Below are positions 51,574 through 62,967 of a stretch of DNA of 64,000 bases, one piece after another. Where the stretch lies: NCBI GenBank assembly GCA_032358255.1, contig JAULBX010015091.1, positions 29,414 through 93,413 on the forward strand, read 5' to 3'. This stretch comes from Heterotrichella gracilis. Its lineage: Eukaryota; Sar; Xanthophyceae; Tribonematales; Xanthonemataceae. The notes below the pieces were generated by a model that was not told the origin of the DNA, searched no databases, and saw only the letters and a list, made by a program, of their open reading frames with translations. A program made the position numbers and the translations under genes. Each line of letters begins with the position of its first letter. The first letter of the stretch is position 1.

Positions 51574-52425
51574 CCCTTGAAACACAGGGCTCGTTTTTAC
51601 ACATTCCCATGCATGGCATGGAGTGTATCACTCAGAATTGGCAATGGCAATCTCGTTGGCCCATAGGTTTCCATGTCCCATTGCAGGAGGTCGAAAACTT
51701 TGTACAGTAATTACGCACATTATTGATTGAATTGAACATCGCTGAACTTCACAGAACTGTGCGAAATGGGCTTATCGCCAGCATTATGATAGCGCTGACC
51801 TGCAAGGGTCGAATAATTTTGAAAAATTGCCATAGGTATACTTATCGTCTGCTCCTGCTGGATGTTCCTAGCGCAAACATTTCATGCTGTGCAAAAGGCA
51901 CCCAGCATGTTTTCGCATAAAGCGCTAGGTTATGACATTGTGTGAATTGACTGTTGGCAACTGCAACGCATAGGTATTGGTACCATGTTGGTTTGGGCAA
52001 CCGCTAGTTAAGCTAAGTTGCGATTGCGAACAAGTAATAAATCAAGTACTACACCACCTGCACAGCGCTTATGCCACCAGCTGCTGTGTCCTAGCAGGCC
52101 TGAACAATTCTGCATCTTGTGCACCAAAATCCTGATTATTTTCTCTGCAAGCAGCGGGTGGAGCCAATTTTGTGCGTCCCCGCATACCCTGCCCTCCATT
52201 GTTGTCAACCCCCCTCCAAAAGAAACGCATACATTCCTGGAATGCAGCACCACTTGGCCATGCATGTGGTCAACGGCATCGGCACTAAGCAATGTGCCAT
52301 ACCAACTGCATACAGTGTACCCTCAACCCAGTCCTCTCGGGGCGAAATATCTGCGCACATCTTATGGGACTCCCTGGCTAGGGTTTCACACCCTACCCTA
52401 CCCTGCTGCCAGCTTGCAGTGGTCA
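51574..52425. other. Intergenic between convergent genes, no gene recognised
   Basis: Contains the 3' flanks of the GH16 gene (plus) and the small gene at 52426 (minus). No motif-bearing frame seen. Confidence 0.45.
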
Positions 52426-54028
52426 TCACGTAGCGCCACTTGTCAGTTCCTCCAGTGCCTGCCGCGCCTCATCAGCCAGGTCAGCACAGCCGGCCTCCTC
52501 AAGCACCTGCGCAGGGTTCAAGGGACTGGATATAAATAGAATTATTGAACAAAATCCAGTTTGGTTTTTAATTTACATACTTTTTAAAAATCTCCCATGC
52601 AGCAGCACCCACAGTAAACTTAAATACCCATTCCAGAGATGCATTCATTATGTTGCGAATGTCACAACTACAGGAGGGTTTTACTGCGCCGAACGTCAAA
52701 CTGGGTGCGGGGGCATGGTGCAAGATATGTAAACAAAGAGCACGGCATTGAGGGGATTTATCAGCGCCTCGGAGCTCCATCCTGTGCATGTAGCGTCAAA
52801 ATCACACATATAAAGCAGAAAGATCAGCAAAGAATGCCATTCAAAGCAACAAGATCAGCAAGAAATGCCCTATGCACCCATGGTCCCCCCTACCTTGATG
52901 AACGACTCCATCTTGTCCACTCGCCTGATCTTCCAGATCCTGCGCTGCAGCGCCTGGTCTGACATGGTGCGGATCCTGCGTGCACACAGGCCATCAATCC
53001 TCAACCTTAAACCCTCGTGAGCCCTTAACCCTAAATTGTGCCTGGTCCGACATGGTGCGGATCCTGCATACACCATAATGGCATCACACACCGTATGCAT
53101 GGCAAGTGCACTGCTCGTGGGTGTGAGGAGTGTGACGGTACCGACCTGTGCATGTTGTGGCTGTAGAGCGAGGCCTCATCCTGTGGGAGGGCTTGCCGTG
53201 GGGGTGCAACACGCCTGCAAGCCACGGGGACAGACACTGTCAGGGTCCCACTTTAACCCTCCGATAGGGTTTCCACGGGGGCGAAGGGGTATAGCCAAAA
53301 ACTCCACCCTTGCTGTCTTTCCGTGACTCGAGGCTTATGGGACTGCTGCCCTAGCTGCATTGCAGGTATCTAACCCCTGCCTAACCTTTCCTTCTCCACA
53401 CTCCACCACACCCATCAGCGCCCACGATGGGTACAGGGCGCACGCTAGCAACGCAGTTCCACAATGACACATAACCTACACCACTTGGCATACATGCGTC
53501 ACGCAAAGTAAAAAGGGGGCTTTCATAGTACAGGTGTGGTGTGTTTAAATTCTTGCCGCACACGACCAACCCAGCAGCGTGCAAAACAACTGCAGTCTCC
53601 CTGATCCCTGCCTGAAAACCGCAAACCCTAAACAGTGAAAAACCCCAAGCCCAGGCCTGAAACCCTAAACCCTCAACGGTCAAAACCCTACGCCCCGGCG
53701 GGCAAACCCTAGCGTCGGGGGCGCACATTACTACCCACAAACAGGGCGGTGGGTGTGCCCACCTTTTGGGCAGCTCAATGGCTTCCCACTCCTGCAGCCC
53801 CACACCATCCCCAGGCTCCTGTTGCAGTCGCCTGGAGCGCCGTGTGGGTGCTGTGCTGGGAGGGGCGCTGCCAGGCACCCTTGGCTTTCTGGGCTGCCTC
53901 TGTTGGACGTTGGTGCTGATGGGTTTCAGTGCCTGGACGGCGGCTGGGATCCCCAGCTGCTGTAGGATCTTGCGGTTGCGCTCCACCTGCTGCTGGCGCT
54001 CAAGCTCATATTGACACAGGCTGCTCAT
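52426..54028 (-). CDS. Small conserved-looking protein, function unknown
   Basis: Not recognised by name. Four exons join in phase: 54028-53763, 53214-53146, 52975-52894 and 52506-52426 (165 residues). The N-terminus 'YELERQQQVERNRKILQQLG' resembles a helix of the form Y-E-x-x-R-x-x-x-x-x-x-N-x-x-x-L-x-x-L-G found at the start of several plant nuclear proteins. It is followed by a basic 'PTRRSRRLQQEP' motif that could bind DNA or act as a nuclear signal. The C-terminus 'MSDQALQRRIWKIRRVDKME' and 'EAGCADLADEARQALEELTS' forms two predicted helices. The third exon's acceptor region is duplicated 88 nt upstream, so a second acceptor may compete. Divergent from the F-box gene at 55130, with about 1.1 kb between the starts. 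Confidence 0.72.
52953..53068 (-). repeat. Duplicated acceptor plus exon start (88-nt offset)
   Basis: cctggtctgacatggtgcgg at 52953, continuing through the acceptor, recurs at 53041 with one mismatch in the first 20 nt. Both copies have a GCAG|GATCCGC acceptor on the minus strand. The spacer holds cttaaaccct and cttaaccctaaa telomere-like motifs. Confidence 0.88.
53659..53675 (+). repeat. Telomere-like CCCTAAA motif in an intron
   Basis: aaaccctaaaccctcaa, with further single heptamers at about 53624-53633 and 53683-53690, inside the first intron of the small gene. Confidence 0.75.
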
Positions 54029-55129
54029 GGCTATCCCCAGTGGATGCCTACTAGGTGGCTACCCAGTGGGAGTCCCAGTAGTGGACCAACGTTTACTGTC
54101 GCTGCCCGGGTTCCCTTTTCCAGGTAACTGGCTGCTCCAGGTACAACTTGAACACAGGGTGCGCGTACACTGGTACAAGCTGTTGCAAAAGATGTCACGT
54201 AATGGCCATTTTGGGGTTGCTGGACGTTTCCCCCTCCCTTCAAAACATGGCAACACTCAGGTGTTTATCCGAGACACCATGTCTTCAATTTTGTGTAGTG
54301 CTGCAGAAACAGGGTTCAAATATATGCATGCATGTCACCAAGGCTGTGCACCATGGGGGGCTTTGTAGTCAAGATTACCAGGAAGACCACTACAGAGGTG
54401 AGCAAACCAAGGTGCGGGCGAGGTTTGGCAAGGCTCTCTTACACTACCCTTGAGGCTTTATCTGTCAACCAATGTGGGTGCAACCTGGCACAAAGTTGGT
54501 TTGCTGAGCTGTCCTTACAGCCCGCGCTCGCTGAGCGCTGTGAAAATTTCAAACCTTCGCCTCTCGGGCCCGGGCGGCCAGCGGCACAGTCGTGGCACGC
54601 GATCAGGCCGGCGCGCGCTCGGATGTATGACGTGATTATGCCAGGTGGCGGCAAATCTTCGGTTCTCTTGCAGCTAACCCGGGAGGACTGCTGAGTATGC
54701 TGCAGACTGGAAGCCCGGCAGCTTGAGACAGACCAAGCAGGTGGTGCCCAGCGAGGAATCGTACAAACCTGCTGCGTGGAACTACGGCCCACTTTACCTC
54801 GCCCTGCTTCATTTATACTGCGTAGTTTGTTGTCCACCTAGAGTATCACACTTGCCTGCATCTGGTGCCCACGTTTGAAACCACACGAGTCAGAGGTTCC
54901 TGGGTTTGGGAAGTGGGGTTGAGCAAAAACCATCTGCGTAGTTGGCTTGGTCCTAGCTTAGATGCCTTCAGAGGTGTTCGACTGCGATGTTTCAACTGTT
55001 TCCAACTACGTAACCCAGTCGTCGCCGATTGGGTGTCTGCCTCTGCGGCCACAATACAGCAGCCAAACCGGCACTGAACAGACCATCCGCAAGCGTTTCG
55101 TGCGGAGGCAACGGGCCCCCTTCACCTGG
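54029..55129. promoter_or_regulatory. Divergent intergenic region, probable promoters
   Basis: Separates the starts of a minus gene (54028) and a plus gene (55130). The plus frame stays open back to a Met at 54962, so some of the right end might be coding, but the added segment is Arg-rich without similarity. No binding site could be named. Confidence 0.4.
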
Positions 55130-56971
55130 ATGGAGGACAGCGCTGTAAAGCGCCATACCGTAGTCACAAACGGCGCCATACTCCCCTCCGACATCCTGTG
55201 CGAGGTGTTCGCCTCACTGCCACTTGCTGAGAGGTACGCACCACAGCCACCACCACCACCCGTGGGTTTAGCCTTGGTTGCCTGTATTGTTGGCTCACTT
55301 GTTGTCTATTTTATGGGTGTTTCCCACCTTCCCGCTCATCGCCCAGCAAGTTTATTTCCACCCCTATGGCATGCTGAGAATGCTGAGAATGCACCATGTC
55401 CACTCCCACCAAAAGTCTGCCAAATACACCATCATGACATGAACACCTTGTCAGCATCAGTTCACCTTCAACCTCATTAAAACCTCACTGAATAGTTGCC
55501 TGTGTTCATACACCCCTCATCCTGCTCACACCAACCAAACACCCACGTGCGAGCCATGCCATGTTGCCTGCCAACCTTACCACTCCGACACCCTCCCCTC
55601 CACCACCCCAACCCTCAGACACAGCACACCCTCCTCAATGTCCAACCCCCTCCTTCCCCCCCCTGCAGGACGCACCTGGGCCTGGTGTGCAAGCACTGGG
55701 CGGAGCTGACCAGCGGACCCAGCACAGCCTGGGCTAGCTGCGCCATCACCCGCCCCCGCCGCCCCGTGGCCGCCTCCCACATACTCCAATGGGTCTCCCG
55801 CCGCAGCCCCGCCATGCAGGAGGTGGACATCCACGGCCTGGGCCACGCCACCACCATCCGCCACGACATACCCAACCTCATCCCCGCGCTCGTGTCATCC
55901 CTGCCCTCCGGGCTCCAGTCCCTGGCCCTCCCCCATGTGGCCAATGTGGACATTTTCCAGTTCGCTCGCCACCTGACCGAGCTGCGCCGCCTGGAAATTA
56001 CCCTCCCGCGGGGCGCCACCAGCAACGCGGCAGCCATCGCCCCCCTGGCGCGCATCGCCCACCTCCAGGACCTCGCCCTCCACTGCAGCGAGGCAGACAC
56101 GCCCGACCTCTTCTCCGCCCTGGCTGCCCTCACCAGCCTCACCAGCCTGCGCCTGGATGACATGGAGGGGCAGGGGCAGGGGCAGGAGGCAACGGAGCAG
56201 CTGACATCACTCCTGGGGCTCCAGACCCTGCACTGGCATATTGCTGAGGAGGCCAGCGGGGAGTTCCCGCAGTTTGCCCTCCAGCTGACAGGGCTGAAGG
56301 ACCTGGATGTGCGCCTCGGGGGCGCCTGCAGGGGCACCTCGGCGTTGATTTCTGGTTTGGACAGGCTGGTGTGCCTGGAGCGCCTGTTCATCCACGCCCC
56401 GGCGGCTGTCATCGTCCTGGAGGAGGGCTTTGGCAGGGGCCTGTCCAGGCTCAGGGTGCTGGGCATCGAGGAGCCCCGCGAGCTGCACATCCCCTCCACC
56501 TTTTCACGCCTCTCCTCCCTGGAGAAGCTCTCCCTGGTGCAGTGCCAGCTGCGCTGTGTGCCCGAGGCGGTCACCCACCTGCCCTCGCTCAGCACGCTCA
56601 TCCTGGCGGGCAACAGCCTCGACGCGCTGCCACGCGGCGCCTACCTGGCGGGGCTGACATACCTTAACCTGCTGCGGAACGACTTCAGCGAGCTGCCTGC
56701 GGCGGTGCGCCAGGGGGAGCGGCTGGTGGAGCTGGCGCTGGGGATGAAACTGATTGAGGGGGAGCAGTTTGTGGAGGGGTCGGAGGTGCTTGGGGCGCTG
56801 CCTGCGCTGCGCTCAATGGTGGTTTCGCACGAGGCGATAGAGTTTGGGGAGACCATGTGCGTGCCCTATCCCATCATGATGTTGATGATGTGGCTGGCTA
56901 ACCGGCGCTCGGGGCTTAAATTTGACTTTACTTTTGACGAGGATGCGTTTGGGTACATCCTGGCACTCTAA
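55130..56971 (+). CDS. F-box / leucine-rich-repeat protein
   Basis: Likely substrate adaptor of an SCF ubiquitin ligase. Two exons, 55130-55233 and 55669-56971, join in phase (468 residues). The F-box is split by the intron: 'LPSDILCEVFASLPLAER' then 'THLGLVCKHWAEL'. LRR segments follow, for example 'LQSLALPHVANVDIF', 'LRRLEITLPRG', 'LTSLRLDDMEG', 'LEKLSLVQCQLRCVPEAV' and 'LSTLILAGNSLDALPRGAYL' with 'LTYLNLLRNDFSELPAAV'. The last repeats are of the plant-like 'NxLxxLP' type. The C-terminus is a non-repeat acidic segment. I chose Met 55130, which puts the F-box about 16 residues in, as in the gene at 13496; Met 54962 is the alternative. It resembles the 13496 gene in layout and may be a paralogue. 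Confidence 0.88.
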
Positions 56972-59256
56972 GCGGGTGTGGGCAAAGTGAACAAGTGACG
57001 GACAGAATTGACCATGTTTTCAGAGTTACAATTATTACTATTGAGTACTTGCGTGTTGTGGACCATTATCCTTACAGTTACCCTGCAAATGTTTTCAAAG
57101 TGTGTGCACATTTGAGGTGTGCTTGTTTCAATCAAATAGGTGGTACCATATTGTGACAGTTTCATAAACCAGAAAATGTTTGGAAAATTTTGCCGCTACA
57201 TCTTATGGCGTTATTGTGCCAAAACAAATCCAATTATGTGAGAGTACTAGTTTGGGAAGTCTTGTTTGTCGATTAGCTGAACAAGCACTTTGACATACAA
57301 AAATACAACGTATAGCAGCTATAAATTGCCATAGAAAAGGGATTTAGATGGGCGAAGCTATAGCTGTATACACTAGGTGTGCTATTTTCATTTAGGGGTC
57401 TGCCAACCCCCTTTCCCATCTCCAGGCTACAGTTTGTCCACAGTAGTGTGCGTGGTTTGCATGTCCACAACAAAAACTTAATATCTGTTTTATGCTTATA
57501 TTTGCAGTCGCGGTAGGCGTTGTTTGTAGCTAGGCACTTTCCAGCCTGGGCATGTGATGAGTCACTGTGCAATTCAGTGCAGCTCCAGTGCCGGGTTCAA
57601 GACCCCTTCATCAGCGGTTATTGTTAACCGATCCCAATTCCTGTGCCAGTAAAAGTACTACTACGTGTTATACACAAGGCTTTACTTGTAAACCTTCGAC
57701 ACCGTCAAAACTAGGGCACGCCAGGCGTTGCATTGTCGTGCCAAGCACACCGGGGCCCAGGGCAAGGACAGCCTGGCAGTGGCATTAATTAAAGGTTAAT
57801 TAATGGTAACCACTGTCAACCCTGCACTGGTCACAGGCGTGTTCTTAAGGCTGGCTAAAGCCCTTAGTTAGGGTGTGTAGTATACACCCGATGCTAACAG
57901 CGTGGGTGTCGCAGGGCCTACTGGCAGTATACTGTGGGCCGGGCTGGCAGCAAATTGCAAGGCAGGGATTAGGTGGCACATGCAGCTGGAACCAGAGTCA
58001 GAATAGCAAAGATGGCCACTGGAATGACTGCCCACATCATCATCAACCACAGTGTGGCGCTTCACATGCCAGCCAGAACGCCCCAGGTGTTGCATCGTGC
58101 CCTTGTGCTGTGAGGTGGTTCTTGTTGCCGTGCCACGAGTACCCCATGCAATGATGCACTGAGTACAAGCAGGTGGATGGTCTTGCGCTAGGCTTAGGAG
58201 GGAAGAGTTCCTGTTCCTGGATGTTTTACGCTGTTTGTCTCCTCACCGCCGGGAGGGATGTCTTGGTGTTGAGAATGCCAAGCTTGTTTTCAGGTCACCA
58301 AGAAAATATCCGGACTAGAGCCAGGGTTAAAGCAGTCATCTGTGTGTATTGGTGTCTGGGGTTCCCGCGCCAACAAGCATTTGGCAGCAACCAAATTGGG
58401 TGCTATCACCCAATCCTACTATCACCACTGGCCTAGCGAGTCCCTGAAGACACCAAGGCCTGACAAAGATGTGGAAGGTTAATCCTGGCAACCCATGAGT
58501 ACCACATGCGCATGCCGTGAGATTTCACACAGCCACCCCACTTACAACAGCGATGCCCACAACAAGTGCGCACAGTAATATCTGCAGTACAGTCCCGTTA
58601 GGTTTGGCCTATTTTGGGCAGGAACCAGCGGACACGTGCATCGTCACGCACCAGTCTAGCCGAGGCCACTCGCCCTCACCTCGGTCTCGCCTCGCTCACC
58701 AACAACTTTAAACGTAAGGCTAACGAGCGCGGCGGCGCTATTTTCTGCAAATAATAAACCTGGTGACGGACAATTGCGTAAAACATTTGGGTGGTGCTCG
58801 ATCTCTGGTTCCAGAAAGGTCGGTCGCGCTAAATGCGGCGCTGCATGCTACTTTGGGTCATCATGCATGCATATTGCATACAAGTGTGGGTCCAAATGCA
58901 TGGTAACAGTAGCTACGTGTTGCTATCCTGTCTGCCTTTACGTTCATTGTAATCGGAAAGCATAGGTCAAGCATCTTGTATGTTTGCGTGTTCGCAATTA
59001 ACGACTGTTTCACCCACCTCTCAGAGCAAAATCTGCGATGGCCAATTTTGGGCATAAATGCATGCCACATAGCCAACCAAACTCAACAGTGGGTGGTTAC
59101 ATAGATATCTTGACCCGAACTTTGTTATTGAGCTAGGTGTGATCGCAGATTGTCGCCAGAAAAGCTGTGTGAGACAGCTTCAGCTGTAGGTTAGATTGCA
59201 AACTAATCAGCCTAACCAATCAGGCTAGCCCAACTAATCTGTGCCAGCTACCTACA
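56972..59256. other. Long intergenic region, no gene recognised
   Basis: Follows the F-box/LRR gene and precedes the ferredoxin gene, both on the plus strand. AT-rich from 57000 to 57550. A doubled TTAATTAA palindrome sits at about 57783-57804. A tRNA B-box-like sequence near 57594 was examined and rejected. No coding frame supported. Confidence 0.45.
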
Positions 59257-60452
59257 ATGCTACGAGGCAAGCTCTTGAGGTTGGGTCAGCAGCTGCAACT
59301 GCTGCCCCAACTAGACAGCCATCAAGTCAGATGCGGCGTAACCGCGCTGTGCCAGGAGGCTGTACAACAAAGGCAGTTCCAAACTGCCAGTCAGCTGAGG
59401 CACCAAGCAAGCAGCGATGCCAGCTCTGAAACGTGCGTGCCGTGGGCTTTTGACCCCATGTAATTGGACCCACATTTTTCTTGGTTGGTTCTACTTACAC
59501 GCCATTGCGCTGACACATCTTCGCTGGTACAGGATAAGTGTGACGTTTGTGGACGAGAAGGATGGGTCAGAGAAGACAGTCAAGGTGCCGCTGGGGCACA
59601 CACTACTTGAGGCGGCCCACTCTAACGACGTGGACTTGGAAGGTAGGCACCCCTGGTACTTAGTAGGAAGGTTCAACCCTGTGATGACTCTCAATCTCCC
59701 AACACATGGTTTGCCATGGTTGCCTGTTGGTCACCATCTGCCATACTGGAAACAGTGGCAGACAAGCCTTGTCCCTTGAACTGGGGCAAGGCATGCCCAG
59801 GCGTGCTACCCTGAGAGAAAAGCTGGAATGCACATACTAATTTTGTTTTTTGTGGTATGTGTGTGCCGCAGGTGCATGTGAGGGCTCCCTGGCTTGTTCT
59901 ACTTGCCACGTGGTTGTTCTGGTAAGTGTCATGTTTTGGATTCCACGAGCCTGAGCCCTTGGTGCCTATGGTGGCGCGCACTTGATCGTTGACTAACTTC
60001 TAATGGTTCCACAGGACCAAGAATACTTTGAACGGATGCCGGAGCCAGATGATGACGAAAACGACATGCTGGACTTGGCGTTTGCACTGACAGACACGTA
60101 CGTTGCCAAGCTTCACATAGCATAGTCAGTGCCTGGGCTGGGTGTTGACCTGCTGAGGTCAGCTGCATTAATTGGTTTTTGGATGTGGCAGCCACTCATG
60201 CCATAACTGGATGCACCAGGAGGTGTCACTCAGAGTTTAAAGTGACCATTCAATGCACTACGAGTTGTGCAAGCCAGCCCAAAACATTAGTCATTGCTCC
60301 TTATCTGTCACACTGACTCGAGGGCATGGTGCTGCAGGTCCCGGCTGGGTTGTCAAATAAAAGCGACCAAGGATTTGGATGGATTGAGGGTGAAGATTCC
60401 CAGCGCAACTAGGAACTTTGCTGTTGATGGATATGTGCCCAAGCCGCACTAA
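59257..60452 (+). CDS. MFDX: Mitochondrial [2Fe-2S] ferredoxin (adrenodoxin type)
   Basis: Electron carrier of the mitochondrial matrix, serving iron-sulfur cluster assembly and, in plants, biotin synthesis. Five exons join in phase: 59257-59432, 59533-59642, 59872-59921, 60015-60097 and 60338-60452 (177 residues). Cluster ligands are visible as C-x5-C-x2-C in 'GACEGSLACSTCHVVV', with the fourth Cys in 'SRLGCQIKAT'. Around them are 'VTFVDEKDGSEKTVKVPLGH', 'TLLEAAHSNDVDLEG', 'YFERMPEPDDDENDMLDLAF' and the C-terminal 'VKIPSATRNFAVDGYVPKPH'. The order and the E-x-D-x-L-D region identify adrenodoxin-type rather than photosynthetic ferredoxin. The first about 57 residues are Gln/Arg/Leu-rich without acids, as expected for a mitochondrial presequence. 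The start Met at 59257 opens this presequence. Confidence 0.95.
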
Positions 60453-60949
60453 CAGCTGGTTGGTAATGGAGTAGGCGCGTACTGCGGTGCAACTAGGAGG
60501 CTTGCACTGCAGCTCTAGGCTTCCAACGTTTGATCATGACAGACCAGCGGCGAGAAATAATCATTAATCTATGATGTAGCAATTGCCATGCGGTGCAATG
60601 GTGCAAGGCTTTTTGGCCGGGTGCCTGGTCATGGCATTAGTGACTACAAAACGCTGCATTGCGGCGTAGTACAGGATGACACAGACTCTGGATTTCCGGG
60701 ACTATTGGCTATTAAATCTTGGGCCTTAAGTTGAGGAATAACATTATTGCACGTATGTTAATATCCCATGGGCCAGTTGAATATCAGCGCTGCATGCATC
60801 ATAGCTCATGAAGTCTGACCGCGGCATGCCTGTTGCTGTATGATATGCGATGCATCCAATAGCCTCTATTACTCACTGCGGCTATAACAGCTAGGTTTCA
60901 AGCACTTGCCCGTCGCTCAGCGGCAGCGCTGCGCACCTAGGCTGGCACT

Positions 60950-60968
60950 ACCCACTCACTGAGTGGGT
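60950..60968. repeat. Palindrome acccactca-c-tgagtgggt
   Basis: Perfect 9-bp inverted repeat with a 1-nt centre. Confidence 0.95.
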
Positions 60969-60969
60969 C

Positions 60970-61023
60970 GTTGCTTGCTGCTGCTTCTGACAGACTGACT
61001 GGCCGGTTGCTTGCTGCTGCTTC
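60970..61023 (+). repeat. 18-bp direct repeat, 36-nt offset
   Basis: gttgcttgctgctgcttc occurs exactly at 60970-60987 and 61006-61023. Confidence 0.95.
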
Positions 61024-61452
61024 ACAAAATGCATATCCAGTTAAATGTCAAGTAAAGATTTCGTTATTGGTGGTACGTATGCCAGTCGGCCTTTCACAAC
61101 GGTCGCTTACCAGGGCAACACGCGTGTAATTATAAGCATTAAATGCCATTTGACCGGCCAAGGGTCAAAGACCGCCACTGTTGCCATATTTTCTGCTGCA
61201 GCGACTCAGTCCGACTGGCAGTGGCGGCCAGCGAGATGGAGAATGGGAGAATTTGAGAGATATTCATATGAATTTACAGGAAATTGACACATGTTCTAGT
61301 AGGTGTAGTACATGAGTCCAGGACCTGTAGATGGGCAAAGACGCCAATGCCAACAAATGCACGCCGTGGCTGACCAAAGCGACATGGATGGCCAATGATT
61401 GGTGAACTGCGCCAACAAGTTCATGCAGATCATGGCGGACAGTCGTAGTCAT

Positions 61453-61479
61453 AATGATTGACAATAATTGTCAATCATT
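61453..61479. repeat. Perfect 12-bp inverted repeat with 3-nt loop
   Basis: aatgattgacaa, loop taa, ttgtcaatcatt. Could form a hairpin or be the collapsed remnant of a small inverted-repeat element. Confidence 0.95.
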
Positions 61480-61731
61480 CGCAGGCAGCCTGCCCTTTGA
61501 ATGGGTGCCAGTGGCTGGCTTATTCCCAATGTACAGTACTGAACAACATCTAAGGCTGCTACCGCAGCAGAAGTGCTGCGAATGGTCAAATGTGCGGAAT
61601 GGCAGAAGCTCTAGCAAGTGTGGGAATCCAATTGCCAATGGTCACGCTGGGTAGGAACAAAACTGGCGACAATCAACGCTCAATACCAGCCAAGGAAACA
61701 CTCGAGATCCATTGCGAGGCTGCCTGTGTAT

Positions 61732-62967
61732 TCAGCGCTTCTTGGGGCTGCCCAGGTAGAACAGCAGGGCTCCAATAAGGGCAACATTCTGCACCAGGAA
61801 GGGAATTTGTGAAGCAATTGCCCACATTGCCAGGAAAGCAATCCCATTCATAATATGGATCAGGAGTCAGCATTCACTTTAAAAACAGGCGTGTTAACAT
61901 GCCTGCCCTTTGCGGATGCTAAAATTGCAATAATAAGTAGTAGTAATGACCGATGTTTCAGAAAGGTCAAGCAACATGCCCATGCAACTTGCTGCAGATC
62001 ACAACAGCATCATACTGCATGCGCTCCTCTGTACCACAGCTGCGCACACTTTTGATGCACAAAGTGCAACCACATACCATACAAATGCCTTGCGGCTGAC
62101 ATGTGGCAATGCGCCTCACCTTGAAGAACATGATCATCTCCACCATCTTCTCTGGCTTGTCGTCTTCCAGGTCCCAGAAGTTGTGCATGATGGGGGACAC
62201 AATGAGGGTGAATGTCAGCTGCAAACCAAACCACACATTGCCGTCAACCACATTTGTACAGGCACATAAACCTTGCTTGTCGCAGCAGCAAGAAATGATG
62301 GAGTGTGCAACGGCGGAACGGACACGCACCAGCAAGCACGCTCCCACTGGGATGTTGAAGACAAAGAGCACGCCACCAGCCAGCTCCATGAAGATGGAGA
62401 TGCCCAGCAAGATTGGGTAGTGCGACTGCAGCAAGGCCAACAGTTAGCATCTGTGCTGTAAGCACACAGGGGACTGCGCACCTCCGGGCGCAGGCTAGCG
62501 CCCTGATGGTGCACAACAAACGTCAGCACATCCGTGCACCACGTAATTTCGCTACCTTTTCAATTGGAACCTTGAAGCCAAAGCTCTTCTCAACCTTGCC
62601 TAAAGCCGCGTCCAGGGAAGGCGCCTGCGCACACAAAAACAGGTGTTTTCGATGCCGTTCTCCCCCGCCTGTCATGAGGCTCAAGATGCCCACTGACTCA
62701 ACACCCCGAGATTGTGTTGGCCAAGGCGCTGAGCGTGATGCTGCATCTACACTGGCCACAGGATGTGTGGCGCATCTGACTTGAGAAGGGTGGGGCACAT
62801 GGGCATTGCAATGCACCTCCCCGCGTTAATCCCGCGGCTGCACGCACCATGTAGTCCATAGTTGGCCCCCCAGTCACCGGATCAAAGGTCTGCAGCTTTT
62901 GCAGGCCACTGGTGATGAACAGGAAGGCAAAGAGCAGACGCCCCAAGGTGGCAATGACCTTCGACAT
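61732..62967 (-). CDS. HR-like lesion-inducing protein (HRLI, DoxX-like membrane protein)
   Basis: Small membrane protein of the plant HRLI family, linked to hypersensitive-response-like lesions when overexpressed; biochemical function unknown. Five exons join in phase: 62967-62848, 62624-62556, 62425-62330, 62218-62120 and 61788-61732 (146 residues). Seen: N-terminal membrane segment 'LGRLLFAFLFITSGLQKL', 'FDPVTGGPTMDYM', a second membrane segment 'ILLGISIFMELAGGVLFVFN', a third 'LTFTLIVSPIMHNFWDLEDD' with the family's P-x-x-x-x-F-W/Y-D pattern, and a fourth 'NVALIGALLFYLGSPKKR' with a dilysine-like C-terminus suggesting ER retrieval. A TTTTGCAG acceptor just upstream of the ATG indicates an intron in the 5' untranslated region. 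Convergent with the ferredoxin gene. Confidence 0.93.

Larger units (their letters stand above)
60453..61731. other. Intergenic between convergent genes with several short palindromes
   Basis: Holds the 3' flanks of the ferredoxin and HR-like genes. Contains a 19-nt palindrome (60950-60968), an 18-nt direct repeat (60970-60987 and 61006-61023) and a perfect 12-bp hairpin (61453-61479). An 80-codon frame at 61045-61287 shows no motif and is not called. Confidence 0.5.

Noticed and set aside
57590-57604. Sequence GGGTTCAAGACCCC resembling a tRNA T-arm/B box
   Set aside because: The required 5-bp T stem does not pair and no acceptor stem, D arm or anticodon arm fits around it.
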